This document shows, one piece after another, positions 9,468-21,489 of a DNA stretch of 64,000 nucleotides. Numbering within the stretch: the first letter of the stretch is position 1; each line of letters starts with the position of its first letter. Position numbers and translations under genes: made by a program. The notes under the pieces were generated by a model. That model saw nothing but the letters and a program-made list of their open reading frames with translations. It had not been told where the DNA came from and searched no databases. Origin of the DNA: Whitmania pigra (lineage: Eukaryota; Annelida; Clitellata; Hirudinida; Haemopidae). The DNA lies in assembly GCA_021613335.1 (NCBI GenBank), contig JAJTWR010000051.1, positions 268,501 through 332,500 of the forward strand. The letters are read 5' to 3'.

Positions 9468-10515
9468 AAACTTGCAGAAACTGATGAAATGCAAAAATGC
9501 AAAATTTTACATACTATGTATAATGCCTATTGTTTCTTTAAATACTTTTAATTTGTTAACCCTACTGCTAAGTTTTGGATCACATTGATAGAGGAAGCGT
9601 TTCGTTTCGTTAAGACTGACCTTTGAGTTATATCGATGTGGTTCATTTTGTGGCTTCTACGTTTGTGTTTAATGTTGTTTTGTTAAATACAATTTATCCA
9701 AATTAATAAATAAAAAAATTATGAAGTGATTTATTTCACTTACAAATAAATAATTATTATTTGATATTTTTCATTGTAATTGAAGAATTTATAAAATTTA
9801 ATTTAATTCGACAGACATGTCTTATTTCTATTAGCAAAGTTAATCACGAAGTTACGAATCTGACATAAAAATAATGAAAACTGTTCTCTAATTAAAGTAA
9901 TGTGTCCTAAATAATTTCATAATCCATTTCCCGGTTTTGTTCGCCAGTTGAAATCGACAATTCCATGAGGACCTAGCTAAACAAATTCTCTTCCAGATGG
10001 ATAAATTTATTGCATTCATCAAATCAATGTAAGTGGCTTGGATGATTACCTATGTGTAAATAAAATTGTTCTCTAATTAAAGTATTGTGCCCTAAATAAT
10101 TTCATTAGCACTCAATAATCTATGACTATCGAATGTTTATTTTTTGTTTTTCAACTTAAGATGTTTTACAATTCTTTCAACATAAAAAAAAATTAAACAT
10201 ATTAATGTCAAAATTTATAAACATTATTCTCAGTTCCTTTAAATTGTTGTTTTGTGAAATACTCTTACCAACCGGCGATAGAGATTTGCAGGATATAATT
10301 CCAATAATAGAGTCCTTTCACCATTTTTAAAAAACAAATTCAAGTTATTTTCTGAATTTTCCCTTTCTACATGTCATGCAATTTTTTTAGGCTTTGCTAA
10401 AATCAATTTGCAACAAATCATTTATTAACTCGTTTTAGATAAGATAATAATTAATCTATTTATTTTATCTGCTTATCTCTTCTATCTCTTAAAATTGTTT
10501 TATTTTGTTTAAACT
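9468..10515 (+). repeat. Repeat R1, copy B, with captured lectin exon
   Basis: Collinear with 31425-32530 and, more distantly, with 1-1084 and 19934-20935. Unlike copies A, C and D, copies B and E contain an extra ~140-bp piece of lectin exon 3 between two near-identical copies of a ~38-bp block ttctctaattaaagta(t/a)tg...ataatttcat (9890-9928 and 10068-10106). Confidence 0.8.
9930..10060 (+). pseudogene. C-type lectin exon 3 fragment inside repeat R1
   Basis: Plus-strand DNA matches exon 3 from the FPGFVRKL region to GLDDY (ccatttcccggttttgttcg here and in the gene at 25600). It has stop codons where the gene has Trp and Glu codons, so it cannot be translated. It has no intron, acceptor or stop codon of its own. 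The same fragment occurs at 31893-32012. Confidence 0.85.
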
Positions 10516-10880
10516 CTTGCTACCCATGTTAAAAAGGTGCAAACTAATATAATAGATGCCAAAGATAAAATTGAAAACTGTGATGAAAAATTAAAAAGAA
10601 GGAACAACATGGTCATTTATAATGTGCCAGATAATTCTAATGCAAATGATAAAGACATTATTTTGAACTTATTATAACACTGAACAAGAACTAGATGCGA
10701 CCTTGAAAGATTTCTTTAGGATGGGCAAAAGAGGAGATGGTGCTACTTTTTTAAACAGTACTAGTACTTTTTAAACTGGAAAATGACACAGCCAAATACT
10801 TGATAATGGAAAACAGTTTCAATCTAAAAAAAAGTGTTTGCATTTAAGAATGCCGTGCTAAACCATTATTCATTATTCAA
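10515..10880 (+). pseudogene. LINE ORF1-like fragment
   Basis: Reads DAKDKIENCDEKLKRRNNMV then IYNVPDNSNANDKDI before stops and frame changes. It resembles the RRQNIVIVYNLPEDS region of the better preserved ORF1 at 18138-18956, the RNA-binding protein of L1/CR1-like retrotransposons. Later parts (DFFRMGKR-like) are recognisable only in pieces. Confidence 0.65.
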
Positions 10881-10931
10881 ATTTGCAATAATTTTATTTG
10901 AGTAATTTTAAAGATATCAAAATAATATATA

Positions 10932-11135
10932 TTGCCCAAGGCAAAGAAGAGGAAGATTTTCTACAAATATTCCAGTGACTCTGATGATGAGGAACCACTT
11001 GTGCCACGAAAGAGATCAGTCTCACCATCTGTAACGAGGGCTTTAGCTCGTTATAGAGTTGAATCGGAGAAAGCAGAAAGCTGGCTGTCCGTTGGAATGT
11101 TGGAGAAACTTCGCATCACACGACCTGGTTGCTAA
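10932..11135 (+). other. Short unassigned frame, basic then acidic
   Basis: A 67-codon frame beginning MPKAKKRKIFYKYSSDSDDE and continuing with a basic RKR stretch. It has low complexity, no recognised domain and no clear splice sites. A related KKRKIFY-like peptide at ~7230 suggests a common repeat. The following bases to 11640 show nothing I can name except CGCGATTAA-type motifs around 11350-11410 that resemble hAT subterminal sequence. Confidence 0.3.
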
Positions 11136-11639
11136 GCTGGCATTCAAATACCGCCAGCAACCACAGTGCCTTGCAAACGTTTTTTTTCTTTATCTGGCCA
11201 TGTTGTAAATAGCAAACGTGCATCCCTTTCTCCAGACAACATAAACAGGCTAGTTTGCCTCAGCAACTGGCTTAAAAACTTTAAATTACCCTAAATAAAA
11301 TTTTTTGATGAAAGTTGAAGTGTTTTTGAAAATTAATTAGATAATAGGATGGCGCGATTAAAAATGCGTTAACTACGATTTAAATAATTATTCTTGCGAC
11401 TAATCGCGATTGAAAATATTGATCGATCTGCAGCCATAGTTTAAACATAAACGCTCTGGTAGCGATTTTATAAACCTGCTAGCTTTATGCAAATCAACTC
11501 ATGTTGGGTTACAACACGTGACAACGTTTAGTGAAAGTTCGCAGGAACCCAAAATTCTAAAATTTAGACTTTAAACAAAATAAGATTTTTTAAAATATGT
11601 CTATTCACGACAAGAGCACGCTCAACGTTCGAATTTTTT

Positions 11640-12345
11640 CAACAAAGCCACATTATATTTTTCTAAAGATATTGAGAAATGTTCGGTGCAAAACATTAGC
11701 ATGTTTTCATCCGGAAAGCGTTTGTTTGTAAATTCTAAAGATATCCTAAAGAATCAATGGTTCAGATAATAAAACACAGTAAACAATTAAAGAAAATATA
11801 TTTTCTTAAAATTGGAAAGCAACTGAATTTATAATTAGATTTAATTTGAAAGGCATAATTTCAACAAAACACAACCAGAAATAAAGAAATAAAGTGGGTA
11901 CCCACTGAATAAAACATTTTGTCTGCATTAATTGTATCCAAGAAATAAACAAAATTGTTTAAACGATTAAACAAGAAATTACCAAACAAACTTTACACAA
12001 ATTAATTGATAGATGAAATAGGTTTAATTCATAAATCAGGTATAAAATACATGTTATTTTAATTTTGGCACGAGCATAACAGATTTAAACTTATTAACTC
12101 GATTATAGTCATTGCAAAAATCTGTTTCTAAAACAAATTTTCAACTTCAAAAAAAGTTTCAACAACAATTGTTAAATATATAAATAGAAAGTTTTTTCCA
12201 GTCAAATTGAGTTAAAATTCTCAAATCAAGTCCATTTCGCAGAGGACGCACTGCAATCGAGAGCAATAGAAATCATCTAATCCGCGATTGTACTCTAAAA
12301 TCACACAATAACTTGAGCCATCTGCTGATGAAAGTAGATTTGTTT
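11640..12345 (-). repeat. Duplicated 3' flank and exon 3 end of the minus-strand lectin gene
   Basis: Matches 33180-33650. The block aaattctaaagatatcctaaagaatcaatg at 11729 pairs with 33287, and 12205-12345 pairs with the last ~110 bp of exon 3 (33533-33650). A second copy of the same exon end and flank follows at 12480-12810, so the exon 3 end is tandemly duplicated here. Confidence 0.75.
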
Positions 12346-12629
12346 CTAGCTGGATTTATTAGTAAATTTCTGCATTTATTTTCTCCAAGCAATAAACAAA
12401 ATCGTGACCACACAATCTTTATACAAGTTAAATCATACTTGAAATAATTTTAATTTATAAATCAGTTATAAAATACAACTTATCTAATATTATCATGAAT
12501 TTAGCACAATTAAACTTATTGACTCGATTATAGTCATTACAGAAATCTGTTTCAAAGAAAATGTTTTAACTTCAAAAATGTTTCATCCACAATTGTTAAA
12601 CAAATAAAGAAAGTTTTATTTCATTCGAA

Positions 12630-13860
12630 TTGAGTCCAATTCGCAGAGGACGCACTGCAACCCAGAGCAATTGAAATCATCTAATCCACGATTAAACAAG
12701 AAATTAATACAATAACTAGAGCCATCTGCAGGAGAATTTGGTTCTCCAGAATTCCAAGGAACTGTGGATTTCAATGAATTTCAATGAATTGAACTAATTG
12801 ATTCCAGCTGTCCTAAACATGGTCGAGGTTGGATATGTTGGATTACAGCAATTTGGTAGGACTGCAAAGATGTTTTTGCGACTTATTTTTAACTTGTTTG
12901 ATTATCTATTGTAAAAGGTACAAGTGTTTGTTTAAAATGCTCATTTATGAATCGCGACATAATAAAGTAAAAAAAATAAATACGAATTATAATGCTTTAC
13001 TCTCTGCTTGGATGTAAAGAGAAACCAGTTGTTCACCGTTCTTGAGATTCAAAATAACAGGATGACAGCTAGAATTCAATTCATTGCATGCTGTCCTGGC
13101 CATGGACCAATTCCAGTTGCCAATAAGCGTTTTGAAACACTTGTTGCCTTCAACCAAATATCTAAATCCTTCTGGACAATCTGTTGATAAATGAGCTATG
13201 CATCGATATTAATCATTTTATTTAACTGACTTAAGTAACCTGTGCTACTTATTTTTTTAAATTTTAACTGATTTATTTATGATCTTATTTATATCAATAA
13301 AAATACTTTGTCATGCCAAAGGGCTTAATGTGAACTTGTGTTTAAAAAACAAAACGATTAGAGATATTAATCTTTTTATCTCAAACTTTGCAATAAATAT
13401 TTCATTTCATTTTATAAATTGAGGTTTTTTTAAGTAATGTTGGAATACACGGGTTTTAAATTAAATTGCATTCTCCTGTGAAAAATAATTCGACATTCAT
13501 TGTTATCATAAAAATGTTGTATGACATTAAAATTAAATTTAAAGATCTGAAGGAATATGATAGAAAAAAATATTTATAAATTTCTAATGAATTATATTTC
13601 GAACTCATGCTTACATGATGTAATGAACATGAACAAATACATATAATTAGACATTTCTGAAAATGATTAAGATTTAAAACTAACCCATTATTGATTGGTA
13701 ATCTGTGCATTCCTTACTGAGGAAGCTAATGTAATCATACCGAATGACATCTTGATAAACAGAACATTTTCTCTCTGCCAAGCGATAATTGAAACTCCTG
13801 CACTTGTCCCTAAGAAGAAATTGACAGAATGAGAAGCATTCCATGATAGATCTAGCTCAA
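12630..13860 (-). pseudogene. PAN + C-type lectin pseudogene, minus strand
   Basis: Paralogue of the intact minus-strand gene at 33533-34941. Exon 1 is cut off at ~13860 and keeps only the PAN second half (13685-13860; FCQFLLRDKC, KCSVYQDVIRYDY). Exon 2 (13001-13180, 180 nt) is intact, with both splice sites and CPEGFRYLVEGNKC and NWNWSMARTAC. Exon 3 (start 12821, after TTTGCAG) is degenerate, with a short internal tandem duplication (aatttcaatg) and loss of the FLWNPFPG stretch. With no start, signal peptide or intact exon 3 it cannot make the protein. Confidence 0.88.
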
Positions 13861-14250
13861 GTTGATAAGATAATAATTATTCTATTTATTTTATCTGCTT
13901 ATCATTTGTTAATCTTTTAAATTTACCTCTTAAAATTGTTTTATTTTGTTAAAAATTGAAAGGATCATGTATGAGCTTTTGCTGATCACCTGAGATAACG
14001 TCAGTTGGTTCAAAAGATTAGTATCGCATGCTGACTTTAATCCCTTTTATTTATTAATTGTTGTTGAAATCGATGATTTGTTCGACTTTGATTTGCTTTA
14101 TTTCTTTTGTTTCGTCGTTGGTTTCCTACGAATGTTTCCCTCTAATTTCATAAATGCTTTCCCATGAATGTTTCCCTCTAATTTCGTAAAATACAATCGG
14201 CCAGTAACCCAACGATAACCAACATAACAACTAAAAGTGAACGCTCATTC
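13861..14250 (+). repeat. R1 3' end, LINE tail remnant and minisatellite
   Basis: Joins the truncated exon 1 on the left to a cassette of the plus-strand genes on the right. 13870-13970 equals the last part of R1 (20845-20935), 14010-14110 equals the LINE tail region at 21380-21470, and 14125-14195 is two minisatellite units. The join at ~13860 is a rearrangement breakpoint. Confidence 0.7.
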
Positions 14251-14269
14251 AACTACGGCATCACAACAA

Positions 14270-14430
14270 AATACAATGCAGCTTTGCAGGAATTACGCAA
14301 TTAACTTGAAGACATCGTCATGCAACGTTGCCATGTGAAAAAGCAAAGCCATTTAATCAGTCAATATAGCCATCAACTTGCGCTATAAAACAGAATACTC
14401 GCGAGTATCGTGATGGCAATATCAAAACCC
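14270..14430 (+). promoter_or_regulatory. Conserved lectin-gene promoter module with TATA box
   Basis: A ~165-bp block seen six times in the cluster (here, 17395, 21640, 24150, 26885, 28255). It contains catgcaacgttgccatgtga with the palindrome CAACGTTG, then cttgcgctataaaacagaat with TATAAAA at 14384-14390, then actcgcgagta. The TATA box lies 73 bp before the ATG at 14463, which puts a transcription start near 14415-14420. Confidence 0.75.
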
Positions 14431-14462
14431 CCTAACCTAACTTAAATCTGAAATTATACGTA

Positions 14463-16130
14463 ATGCATATATCTTCAGGAAATAACGTAAATTCTTTGAT
14501 CTACTCAATCATTCTTATGACAGTGTGGTGGTCTTTATGTTACAGCACGTCAAGCGGAATGACTGTTCGTCTTCAGAAAGGGTCCTATTCGAATATCAAT
14601 CTGTGCAAAAGTGGTACTCCGATTTATGAAAGATCAGCCAGGTCAGCGATCGAATGTTTCAGATTTTGTCAAATTCTACTTGGAAACAATTGCAAGAGCT
14701 TCAGATATATACGAAGAAAATCAAAATGTGCTCTTTATCAAGATATCATTCGTTATGACTACAATGAAAATGTTAATGGAACATGCAAAGGCTACCAGAT
14801 TATGCCCGGTAAGATCTTATAATTTTTTGTTGTTAAAACGAACATAGATCTAGATTATAGTATGTTTATTTAGATATATATTCAGAAATTTAACAAATTG
14901 TTTAAATTAAAAAAATTATTTCAAGGTTTATTTTGAAGGGATTGATAGGCTGCTATTTAGACAAACTATTTTAGAGTTTACATTAAGTTCATGTGATTTC
15001 GGTCATCTATATGCAAGTGTCATTGTATTATTAATTAGAATATTTTAATTTTCGTAAAATAGTGGTTTCAGTATGAATATTTTGTAATTAATAAATGTAA
15101 AAAAAATTAAACAGGTTGTCCAAGTGGATTCAGATATTTGATCGAAGTTAACAAGTGCGTCCAAATGAAGATTGGAGCTTGGAATTGGTCTGAGGCTAGA
15201 ACTCAGTGCAATAACTTGCATCCTCTGTCTCACCCAATCATTTTGGATTACATGTTGGATGCGGATATGGCTTATCAATATTTCCAAGCCGAAAGTAATT
15301 ATAAATTATATTTATTTTTTATTTCACACTTCACGTATTTGATTTATAATAGTGTATTTAACATAACAAAGAAGTATGTAGTATAGGCAGCCCCGTCGAT
15401 ATCACGAACATCGTAAGTCTTAAGTGGGGAGATGTTGAGAACCCCGAGGAAGTCATTCAAGTTGAAATTCTTCCAGGGTCGGTGCAAGTGAGTTTTATAA
15501 ACGGGAGGGTGTCGTCCCAACAGCAGATGATAGATACAACATGATTTAGAAGGGTACAAAAAACAAAAGTTAAAAATACAACAATTTCGGATTGGCATCA
15601 TTAAATTACAAGTGCCACAGAAATTGATTTTTGCGCATTATCGTCTTAAGATCACTTATAATTCTCAATGAAATCAAATTGTACAAAAAATGTTTTGCTA
15701 ATGTTTAGATCAATTATCTACTATTTTAATTTCTAAATCTCCGAATCTTTATTTTTTTGATAGATTGATAGATGTTTCATTTTTTTTTAAATAAAATCAA
15801 AGTAACAAAATCAACATTATATATATATATATATACCATTATTATAATTCCAGTTTTGCCTAAGTGTGTAATGTTCATTGGCCTTTCGATACATAACTAT
15901 TGGACAGCAGGCATCAGTCCTTACATTAAAGGTATGCGCCAGCCATTCCAGTGGAATCCATTTCCCGGTTTTGTTCGCAAGTTGAAATCAACTACTCCGT
16001 GGGCACCTGGCGAACCAAATTCTGCTCGAAATGGAATGTTTATTGCATTCATCAAACCAATTTAAGGGGCTTGGATGATTTCATATGTGCAACTAAAATT
16101 TGCGTTCTCTGTGAAATTGACATGCCATAG
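14463..16130 (+). CDS. Secreted PAN + C-type lectin gene, C-terminus frameshifted
   Basis: Exons 14463-14808, 15115-15294 and 15854-16065, both introns GT-AG and in phase 1. Exon 1 codes for a signal peptide (SLIYSIILMTVWWSLCYS) and a PAN/apple domain (LCKSGTPIYERSARSAIECF, KCALYQDIIRYDY). Exons 2-3 code for a C-type lectin-like domain (CPSGFRYLIEVNKC, NWSEARTQC, then YWTAGISPYI, QWNPFPGFVRKL, and EPN where carbohydrate-binding lectins have their specificity triplet). Relative to the paralogue at 24347, a base is lost near 16032-16037, giving a stop at 16063-16065; the normal stop would be 16128-16130. The last ~30 residues, with the GLDD motif and three Cys, are lost, so the domain probably cannot fold. 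AATAAA is at 16368. It may be a pseudogene or a recent allele. Confidence 0.85.
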
Positions 16131-16520
16131 ATGCACTTAGAAGGATATTTTGCATTTTGAATACTGAGTAGATGCAGGCAACTTTTAATTTGGAGACATT
16201 TTGTAATAATAATCACGACATTGATTATTACTTTTGTCATCTTTCCAGCTTTCCATTCAACTGTTACCTTATATTTAAACTGCAAATAATACTTATTGTG
16301 TCTTGCAGATAACTAGCGCATATTTCAAGCTTAAATGTTCCGTGTATTTCACCATTTCGTCATTTCAAATAAATGAACATCGTTGAATAATTTATAACTG
16401 CACCAAATATTTGGTCCATAGTCTTGTGATTGTCAAATTGTGTTTAACAAATTTTACAATAAAAATCGATTTATTGAAAAAGGATATTAGTTCTTGTTTT
16501 TGAAGTGAATAAGTTGCCAA
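16131..16520 (+). other. 3' flank of the lectin gene
   Basis: Matches 25776-26090 downstream of the intact gene, including the polyadenylation signal AATAAA (16368-16373; 26012-26017). There is no coding potential. Confidence 0.7.
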
Positions 16521-16533
16521 AATTGAAATTAAT

Positions 16534-16917
16534 CAGTGATGGGATTTAACTACTTAAAAAGTAAAAAGCAGTAGTTATAAAAAAGTAGTTAGTAACTATT
16601 TTTAATTAACTACTTTGGTAACTACTTTTATAAAACTTTTATAAAAAAAGTAGTTAGTAACTATTTTTAACTACTTTTCCGTTGACATTTGATAAAATTA
16701 ATTTTCTGGACAATTGAACAAGACATAATTATTAGCATATTTATTTACACTAGTGCAACATTTTCAACAAAATTTTATTGTCCAAATTAATCAAAAACAG
16801 AAGAAACTGTGCTTATAAAATGATGTACCAAATTGTGAAATTGGAAAATTTTTCTTCTACTTTAAAGTAGTTATTAACTAATAGTAACTACTTATAGTTA
16901 GTAACTACCCATCACTG
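16534..16917. mobile_element. hAT-type MITE
   Basis: 384 bp with inverted ends CAGTGATGGG...CCCATCACTG, an identical 8-bp duplication AAATTAAT (16526-16533, 16918-16925), and subterminal runs of GTAGTTAGTAACTA-like motifs typical of hAT ends. It has no reading frame. The corresponding 3' flank of the gene at 24347 does not carry it. Confidence 0.92.
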
Positions 16918-16925
16918 AAATTAAT

Positions 16926-17390
16926 AAGTTGCCAAAATTGAAATGAATAGCAAAAATTAGTATTTTTGGATTCACTATAAAGTTAAAAATGTAAAAGTTG
17001 TTCTCCCATAAACAGGGACGCCCCCGATGATCTCATTTCATCCTGAGGATCTTTGTTAGTGAAGTGTCTGTTTCGTAATTGAGAGTACTAAATTACTTTG
17101 TATAGGTGGATATAAATCAATGAAAACCGCAGAAACAAGCTTTCAAGTTTGGTTTGTGTTCCTCCCAGCGATCTTAGGAAATATGTTTTTTCTGATTTTT
17201 TTTTATTTCGTGTTTTCTTGCGCGTTGAAAAAATCTTGGTTGAAGCTCCACTTTCTTATTCGATGACTATTTTGAAGTTTTAACAAAGTCTTGCAAATCA
17301 CCAGCACATTTCCGCTTTAGTAAAAGCTACTTAATATTCATGTATTCTCTGATTGGATGCTATGCTTCAAAAATTACCGAGCTCGAGGTG
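16926..17390. other. Unassigned stretch
   Basis: AT-rich DNA without repeats or frames I can identify, leading into the next promoter module. Confidence 0.4.
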
Positions 17391-17394
17391 GTCG

Positions 17395-17580
17395 TTCAAA
17401 AAACAATGCAAAGCAACTTTACAGGAATTACCGCAATCAATGAACTTGAAGACATCGACATGCAACGTTGCCATGTGAAAAAGCAACGCCATTTGATCAG
17501 TCGATATTGCCATCATCATCAACTTGCGCTATAAAACAGAATATTCGCGAGATGTCAATATCAAAAACCCATTGATTAAT
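17395..17580 (+). promoter_or_regulatory. Lectin-gene promoter module, copy 2
   Basis: Same block as at 14270, with catgcaacgttgccatgtga and TATAAAA at 17530-17536, 66 bp before the ATG at 17602 of a broken gene. The 64-codon frame across it (17340-17534) is incidental. Confidence 0.7.
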
Positions 17581-17876
17581 TTAAATTTGAAATTATACGT
17601 AATGCATATATCTTCAGGAAATAACGTAAAATCTATGATCTACTCAATCATTCTTATGACAGTGTGGTCTTTATGTTACAAGCGAAATGACCGTTAATAG
17701 TAATAAATGCATGAAAATGATGGTTGGCGGTTGGGAATGCACAGGTAGACAAGTGTGCAACTCTTTGCCTCCTCTTTCTCATCCTGTTATTGTGGATTTC
17801 AAGAATGGTTCTCTGCTGTTCTCTCCCTCCGCTTCTTAGAAAAAGGAAGCAAGCATTTCTCGAAATGATTCGGTTA

Positions 17877-17883
17877 TAATAAT

Positions 17884-17915
<32 letters not shown>

Positions 17916-17964
17916 TAATAATAATAATAATAATAAAATAATAATAATAATAATAATAATATAA
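17877..17964. repeat. (AAT)n microsatellite
   Basis: About 29 AAT units with two AT interruptions, directly before the left target duplication of the LINE at 17987. It may be the tail of an earlier LINE insertion at the same spot. Confidence 0.9.
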
Positions 17965-18137
17965 AGACATCAACATTTTTTTTACTCAATCAATAATTGA
18001 TTATCGCTCGTTGGTGTGTGCTCGATATTCGATAACCTGCATTTAAAACACGTTTAAAACACGTTTATAATCGAATTTTGTCAAAAAGTTAATCGTTTGC
18101 AAGTTTGAAACAATCCTCTGAAGTTTTAGAAAGCGTT

Positions 18138-18956
18138 ATGCCGAGACCGAGAAGTGCCAAAGACGCCATTTCCGAATTGAAAACGGCGGCCGAACTTCTC
18201 GGATTTCATCTATGTGAAAGTTGTCTGAAATCAAACGAGGCTTGTATTAAAAAGTTTGCAGACGAAAATGCCAAAGAACCAAAGAACCAGCTGAAAACCT
18301 TGACTGAGGAAGTCGCAGAATTGAAAGTGGTAATCAGAACTGACAAGTTGATGGAGGCCTTTAGTGAGAAAAGAACACAAATTGAAGAACTTCAGCAGAG
18401 CCTAAAGGATTTGAACAAAGTCTCAGTGAGAAAACTGGATGAAAATAAGCAGGAAACCAAATTATGGTCAAGTTTATTTGAAAACAAGGTTGAAACCTTG
18501 ATCACAAAGGTTCAAGGCTCTGTCACAGACACAAAGGATAAAATAGAAATAAACAATGAGAGGCAACGAAGACAGAATATTGTCATAGTCTACAACCTGC
18601 CAGAAGATTCTGGAAAGTCCAAAGAAAAAGAACTTGTGTCCAAGCTTCTGAAAGAAGTAACAGGGAAAAAAATTGAAAAAGAAATTCTAGAAATGTATAG
18701 AATTGGAAAAAAAGTTGAAGAAGCCTCAAAGCCAAGGCCTGTGTTGATAAAATTTGACAACCTGTTGACCAAGAGCGTGGTTTTGGACAATAGCAACAAA
18801 TTGAAAGACAGTGAAGTCTTCAACAAAGTTATTCTAAGCCATGATTTGTCAAAAGAAGACAGGGAGATTTACAAGAAATTGTTTGAAGACAAATTAAAAG
18901 AGATCAACTTAAAGGGAGGAAGCAAGAAGTTGCTTTTGTTTTTTTTTTTTATTTAG
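18138..18956 (+). CDS. LINE ORF1 protein (RNA-binding chaperone-like)
   Basis: 272 codons from the first ATG (18138) to TAG; there is an open upstream stretch from 18105 but it has no ATG. The N-terminal part has a CESCLKSNEAC cysteine motif and a charged coiled-coil-like stretch (roughly residues 50-150, rich in Glu, Lys and Leu). The central part reads RRQNIVIVYNLPEDS, the RRM-like start of many L1/CR1 ORF1 proteins, then EMYRIGKK and RPVLIKFDN. ORF1 proteins bind the element's RNA and act as nucleic-acid chaperones. The last residues come from a T-rich junction where the normal C-terminus is lost. The otherwise clean frame implies a fairly young copy. Confidence 0.78.
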   Translation: MPRPRSAKDAISELKTAAELLGFHLCESCLKSNEACIKKFADENAKEPKNQLKTLTEEVAELKVVIRTDKLMEAFSEKRTQIEELQQSLKDLNKVSVRKLDENKQETKLWSSLFENKVETLITKVQGSVTDTKDKIEINNERQRRQNIVIVYNLPEDSGKSKEKELVSKLLKEVTGKKIEKEILEMYRIGKKVEEASKPRPVLIKFDNLLTKSVVLDNSNKLKDSEVFNKVILSHDLSKEDREIYKKLFEDKLKEINLKGGSKKLLLFFFFI

Positions 18957-19128
18957 CGTGCATGCACAGTTTCAATGATTTATTTAAGTTAAATTTAACT
19001 TATAGTCCCATGGAGATCCCGAGCCATGATGGGGGACTTTAAAAATTTTGGAGGGGTTTTTTTCGGACTGATTATTTATCGGAGGTTCAGATGTTCGGGA
19101 AAATAAACTTCGTCAGAAGTCTTATAAA

Positions 19129-19359
<231 letters not shown>

Positions 19360-19660
19360 ACATCAACATTTTTTTTACTAGTTCTAACATATTGTTGGAG
19401 TACACAAAGCCCACAACTGTACACATATTGGACAGCTTCTTCAGTCCTTCCATCAACGGCTCGCAATCAATTACAATTTCAGCAATTCCATTGGGGTACT
19501 TATCTAGGTGGGGTTCTATCTTTAAAGCCCAAAACACCATAGAATTACGGGAAACCAAATTTTATTGCTTATTTAAGTAGACATTGCATGCAATGTGGTT
19601 ATAGGTGTAATCTAGATGATTTTTAATGCAACTCTGCGAAGTTGACGTGTTTTTGACATG

Positions 19661-19930
19661 TTTTACACTGAATTTGTCTCCATCTATTGTGACCCGCAAT
19701 GTTATTGTTATCATAATTTCTGAAATTTTAAACCTGTTGCTCTAAAAAGCTAATGCATGTTTTCAAATTGTTAATTTAACATCAGAATTACTTGAGTTTT
19801 TTTGAAACAATCCTTGGGAATATTGTTATCAACATTTTTCCAAATCTTTTCAAAACTTAAAACATTTTACGAAACGCGTTTAATCAATGCTGATTGTGAT
19901 TTGTGAAAGACACTTTGATAGAAAAGACTT
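19661..19930. other. Unassigned stretch
   Basis: Non-coding and AT-rich. It ends where repeat R1 copy C begins (19934). Nothing else is recognised. Confidence 0.4.
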
Positions 19931-19933
19931 CTA

Positions 19934-20940
19934 TTGTGGCGGCATGAAAAGCATAAAATTTTGTCAATAAAATTAATTTTGTGCATCCAAAGAAATTTAA
20001 ATTATAGGTGCATGTTATCTAAAAAAAGAAACTGATGAAATGCAAAATGCAAAATTTTATATATTGTATATATTGCATATTGCTTATTTATCTTATGTTT
20101 TTTTTACATACTATTAATTTGTTAATCCTACTGTTAATTTGTGGATCATACTTGATAGCGAAAGCATTTCGTTTCGCTAAGACTGGCCCTTGAGTTGTAT
20201 CATTCTGGTTCCTTTTGTGGCTTGTATGTTTGTGTTTAATGTTTTTTTTTATTGAATTCAATTTATCCAAAATAATAAATAAAAAGTATGAAGTGATTTA
20301 TTTTATTTAAAATAATTGAGAATTATTATTTACAAGTTATTTGATATTTTCATTGTATTGAATAATTTACAAAAATTGAATTTAATTACGACAGATCATA
20401 TCTTATTTCTATTATTAATGTTTATCACGAAATTTACGAATCTGACAGAAAAATAATGAAAACTCTAATTAAACTATTTTCTCCTAAATAATTTCGTACA
20501 TATCACATTTATCACTCAATAATCTATGACTATCGAATGTTTATTCTTATTTTTTAAACTTTAGAAGTTTTTTAATTCTTTCAACATAAAAAAATGAAAC
20601 ACTTTATTGCCAAAATTTTGTAACATTATTCTCAGTTCCATTATTTTTTTTTTTTAAATACGTTTATAAACACTGATTGCGATTTGCAGGATATAATGCC
20701 ATTAAAAGAGTCCTTTCACCATTTTTAAAATCAAATTCAAGTTATTTTCTGAATTCTCCTTTTGCATATATATGTCATGCACTTTTTTTTGGCTTTGCTA
20801 AAATCGATTTGCAACAAAACATTTATTAACTCGTTGTCGGTAAGATAATAATTATTCTATTTATTTTATCTGCTTATCATTTGTTAATCTTTTAAATTTA
20901 TCTCTTAAAATTGTTTTATTTTGTTAAAAATTGCGATGGT
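19934..20940 (+). repeat. Repeat R1, copy C
   Basis: The closest relative of copy A (1-1084): the first 150 bp differ at only a few positions. It runs without the captured exon found in copies B and E, and is followed directly by the LINE tail. Confidence 0.82.
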
Positions 20941-20944
20941 CATG

Positions 20945-21425
20945 TTTGAGTTTGCGCTGATCAGCATTTCAGTTGTTTCAAACCACCTAGTTCTATTGTT
21001 TTATGTATTTTTCATTTGTTGGGTATATTTGATTGAACATATCGAATATGTGCAGAGAAGATTTAACAAATCTATTCCAGCAGTTCAAAACCACCAATAT
21101 CTCATCTGTCTCAAACTTCTCGGACTCCAAACTCTACAACGACGACGCATTATTTTAGGTTTATATTTCAAAATTTTGCACGGATTTGCCAAAACTTTTT
21201 GAATTACATTAAATGATCTTATTAGCACATGACACGGGGTCATGTCTTAAAACTATAATCAGACAAGTGCAAAATAGATGCCACAAAATTCTCACTTATT
21301 AATCGTTTTATAAAACTCTGGAACTCGACCCCCGAAGAGAGGTCCAGCAGGTACGTTTTCACGTTTTAAAAGTTTAGTTTCGCATGCGGACTTCAATCGC
21401 TTTTTAATTGTTGTTCACTGAAATT
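20945..21425 (+). pseudogene. LINE reverse-transcriptase C-terminal region
   Basis: From ~21000 it reads LLFYVFFICWVYLIEHIEYV, QRRFNKSIPAV and KLLGLQTLQRRRIILGLYFK, then ILHGFAKTF and a stop at 21199. After frame changes, 21290-21425 corresponds to the final NRFYKTLELDPRREV-like stretch of CR1/Jockey-type polymerases (the region before the Leu-Pro-Glu end). It is the best preserved of four cassette copies (2035/5707, 23900, 32530). Confidence 0.8.
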
Positions 21426-21489
21426 CGAGAAAATCGATGATTTGCTCGACTGCTTTATTTCTTTTGTTTCATTTTCGCTCGTCGTTGCT

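Noticed and set aside
13456..13710. 84-codon minus-strand ORF, also at 34349-34651
   Set aside because: Conserved only because it lies in the duplicated first intron of the minus-strand lectin genes; it overlaps the splice donor and has no family resemblance.
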